The notes under the pieces were generated by a model. That model was given only the letters and a program-made list of their open reading frames with translations. It searched no databases and was not told the DNA's origin. Below, piece by piece: positions 53,066 through 54,132 of a DNA stretch of 54,132 bases. Numbering within the stretch: the stretch's first letter is position 1; every line of letters begins with the position of its first letter. The DNA is taken from the NCBI GenBank assembly GCA_040753875.1, contig JBFMDV010000035.1, forward strand, positions 1-54,132, read 5' to 3'. A program made the translations under genes and the position numbers. This stretch comes from Candidatus Zixiibacteriota bacterium (lineage in GTDB: Bacteria > Zixibacteria > MSB-5A5 > GN15 > FEB-12).

Positions 53066-53896
53066 ATGGACACAGTCGAGCAATTCCACGCCAAACTCAA
53101 CGAAGCTGTCACCTATATCCGCACCCAAACCCAGATGAAGCCGAAAATCGGGATCATCCTCGGTACCGGGCTGGGGTCGCTGGTCGATGGTATCCAGATG
53201 ACCGGCACCGTATCGTACGACAAAATCCCGCATTTCCCGGTCTCAACTGTCGAGTCGCACGCCGGACGGCTCCTGTTCGGCAAACTGCGCGGCAAGGACG
53301 TTGTCTGCATGCAGGGGCGATTTCACTATTATGAGGGGTACAGCTTTCAGCAGATCGCTTTCCCTGTCCGCGTGATGAAAGCGCTCGGGACGGAAACGCT
53401 GATAGTCTCCAACGCCGCCGGCGGCCTGAACCCGAATTTCAAGCCGGGGGATATCATGCTCATCAAGGATCATATCAATTTCTTCCCCGGTAATCCGCTG
53501 ATCGGCCCCAACGACAACAACTGGGGGGACCGGTTCCCGGACATGTACGAGACCTATACGTTCGCGCTTCAGGCGCTGGCCAGGGAAGTTGCGCTCGAAC
53601 AGAAACTCCGGCTACAGGAGGGAGTCTATCTTGGTCTTACCGGCCCTTGCCTTGAGACCGCGGCGGAGTATCGCTTTTTCCGGACAATCGGCGCCGATGC
53701 GGTGGGGATGTCGACAGTCCCGGAGGTGCTCACCGCGCATCACCAGCGCAACCGTGTACTTGGCTTCTCCATTATCACCGATATGGGCCTTGCCGACAAC
53801 ATGCACCCCTGTTCGCTCGACGATGTCATCGGCACCGCCGGCCGCACGGAACCGAAACTCCGGGACTTGATTGCAGGGTGCGTAGAGATGATGTAG
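53066..53896 (+). CDS. punA: Purine nucleoside phosphorylase (trimeric type)
   Basis: 276 residues, full length for the PNP/MTAP family cleaving inosine and guanosine with phosphate. Motifs: IGIILGTGLGSLVDGI, HAGRLLFGKLRGKDVVCMQGRFHYYEGYSFQQIAFPVRVMKALG, SNAAGGLNPNFKPGDIMLIKDHINFFPGNPLIG, GLTGPCLETAAEYRF, AVGMSTVPEVL. ATG 53066 with TCGGAGA upstream is chosen over an upstream in-frame 52991. It is cytosolic and stands in a salvage role without neighbours of that pathway. Confidence 0.96.
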   Translation: MDTVEQFHAKLNEAVTYIRTQTQMKPKIGIILGTGLGSLVDGIQMTGTVSYDKIPHFPVSTVESHAGRLLFGKLRGKDVVCMQGRFHYYEGYSFQQIAFPVRVMKALGTETLIVSNAAGGLNPNFKPGDIMLIKDHINFFPGNPLIGPNDNNWGDRFPDMYETYTFALQALAREVALEQKLRLQEGVYLGLTGPCLETAAEYRFFRTIGADAVGMSTVPEVLTAHHQRNRVLGFSIITDMGLADNMHPCSLDDVIGTAGRTEPKLRDLIAGCVEMM

Positions 53897-53916
53897 GCCG
53901 TAACTCCATTAGGTGA

Positions 53917-53963
53917 GTCATTGTGAGGAGACCTCGCCATAGGCGAGGTCGACGTGACAATCT
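53917..53963. repeat. Palindromic repeat, variant of family B
   Basis: GTCATTGTGAGGAG at the left and GACGTGACAATCTGC at the right enclose a tight hairpin, GACCTCGCC/GGCGAGGTC. It follows the phosphorylase gene. Confidence 0.6.
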
Positions 53964-54030
53964 GCCGCTTGCGGTGAAATGAAAACTCGCGAGTAGTCCT
54001 GAATCGCTAGTGTAGTGTTTCATAATTGTA

Positions 54031-54059
54031 TTGACATTTGATTTGAACTTTGATATTTT
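54031..54059 (+). promoter_or_regulatory. Promoter for the last gene
   Basis: TTGACA (54031-54036), 17-base spacer, TATTTT (54054-54059). Transcription would begin near 54066, only about two bases from the ATG at 54068, suggesting a leaderless message. Confidence 0.65.
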
Positions 54060-54067
54060 GGCCGGCG

Positions 54068-54132
54068 ATGAATATCGCCGAGCCAATCGCGCTGTCTTCT
54101 GAGGAGCAACGGGTGATCGATGCCTGGGTGCG
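54068..54132 (+). CDS. Partial gene at window end
   Basis: 21 codons visible before the edge: MNIAEPIALSSEEQRVIDAWV and on. No ribosome-binding site is evident, matching the leaderless promoter. Too short to assign a family. Confidence 0.5.
   Translation, partial: MNIAEPIALSSEEQRVIDAWV

Overview
The window (about 54 kb, no rRNA, tRNA, insertion sequence or CRISPR array seen) is a stretch of bacterial chromosome with dense gene packing, short overlaps and few long gaps. Two secreted proteins point to the FCB group, most likely a candidate phylum such as Zixibacteria. One is a subtilase ending in a QNYPNPFNPST-type C-terminal sorting domain, the other a parallel beta-helix protein ending in a type I dockerin repeat. 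This placement is an inference from domain style and gene content, not from a marker-gene tree.

Layout. 1-4.4 kb is a small defence island of visibly lower GC: a XhoI/PaeR7I-like restriction endonuclease with a truncated methyltransferase, a Crp/Fnr regulator, and a second endonuclease-methyltransferase pair wedged against uvrA. 4.4-17.8 kb holds housekeeping and small-domain genes: uvrA, a methyltransferase, an ECF transporter S component, a two-CW protein, a run of dprA-like, yigZ, PfkB kinase, PAP2 phosphatase and macro-domain genes, a CDGSH protein, a Memo-AMMECR1 fusion, and nfeD with an SPFH gene. 17.9-22 kb has the secreted subtilase and a conserved protein with a SLOG-like fold. 22.1-24.5 kb is a manganese uptake unit (mntR-mntH-uspA) with a palindromic operator in front of mntR. 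24.6-30.1 kb is a run of endonuclease V, M20 amidohydrolase, propeller protein, YbbR and tsaD. 30.2-35.8 kb has an FRG-domain gene, a molbindin, enolase, a GT-C glycosyltransferase and a sugar-nucleotide epimerase.

35.8-38.3 kb is the most unusual part: a patch of nested palindromic repeats, then a minus-strand redox unit (OsmC, DUF302, a small membrane protein with an in-frame TGA, FmdB zinc ribbon), then a frameshifted YCII gene. In the small protein the TGA falls where DUF6132-like relatives have a conserved cysteine, so it is a candidate selenoprotein. 38.3-40.5 kb carries the dockerin protein and a candidate small RNA with its own promoter and terminator. 40.7-47.4 kb is a complete drug-type efflux operon (TetR, TolC, membrane-fusion lipoprotein, two ATPases, two ABC-2 permeases). 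47.4-54.1 kb returns to housekeeping: SDR epimerase, CoA-binding protein, a tiny membrane protein, ispG, yraN-rnhB, an RsmD-like methyltransferase, purine nucleoside phosphorylase and the start of a gene that may be leaderless.

Across the window several families of short palindromic repeats recur between genes, and one has apparently entered the crp-like reading frame without breaking it. Several enzymes carry substitutions at positions normally catalytic (endonuclease V, RsmD-like, DprA-like, one ABC ATPase). All functional calls come from reading motifs by eye; no database search was possible.
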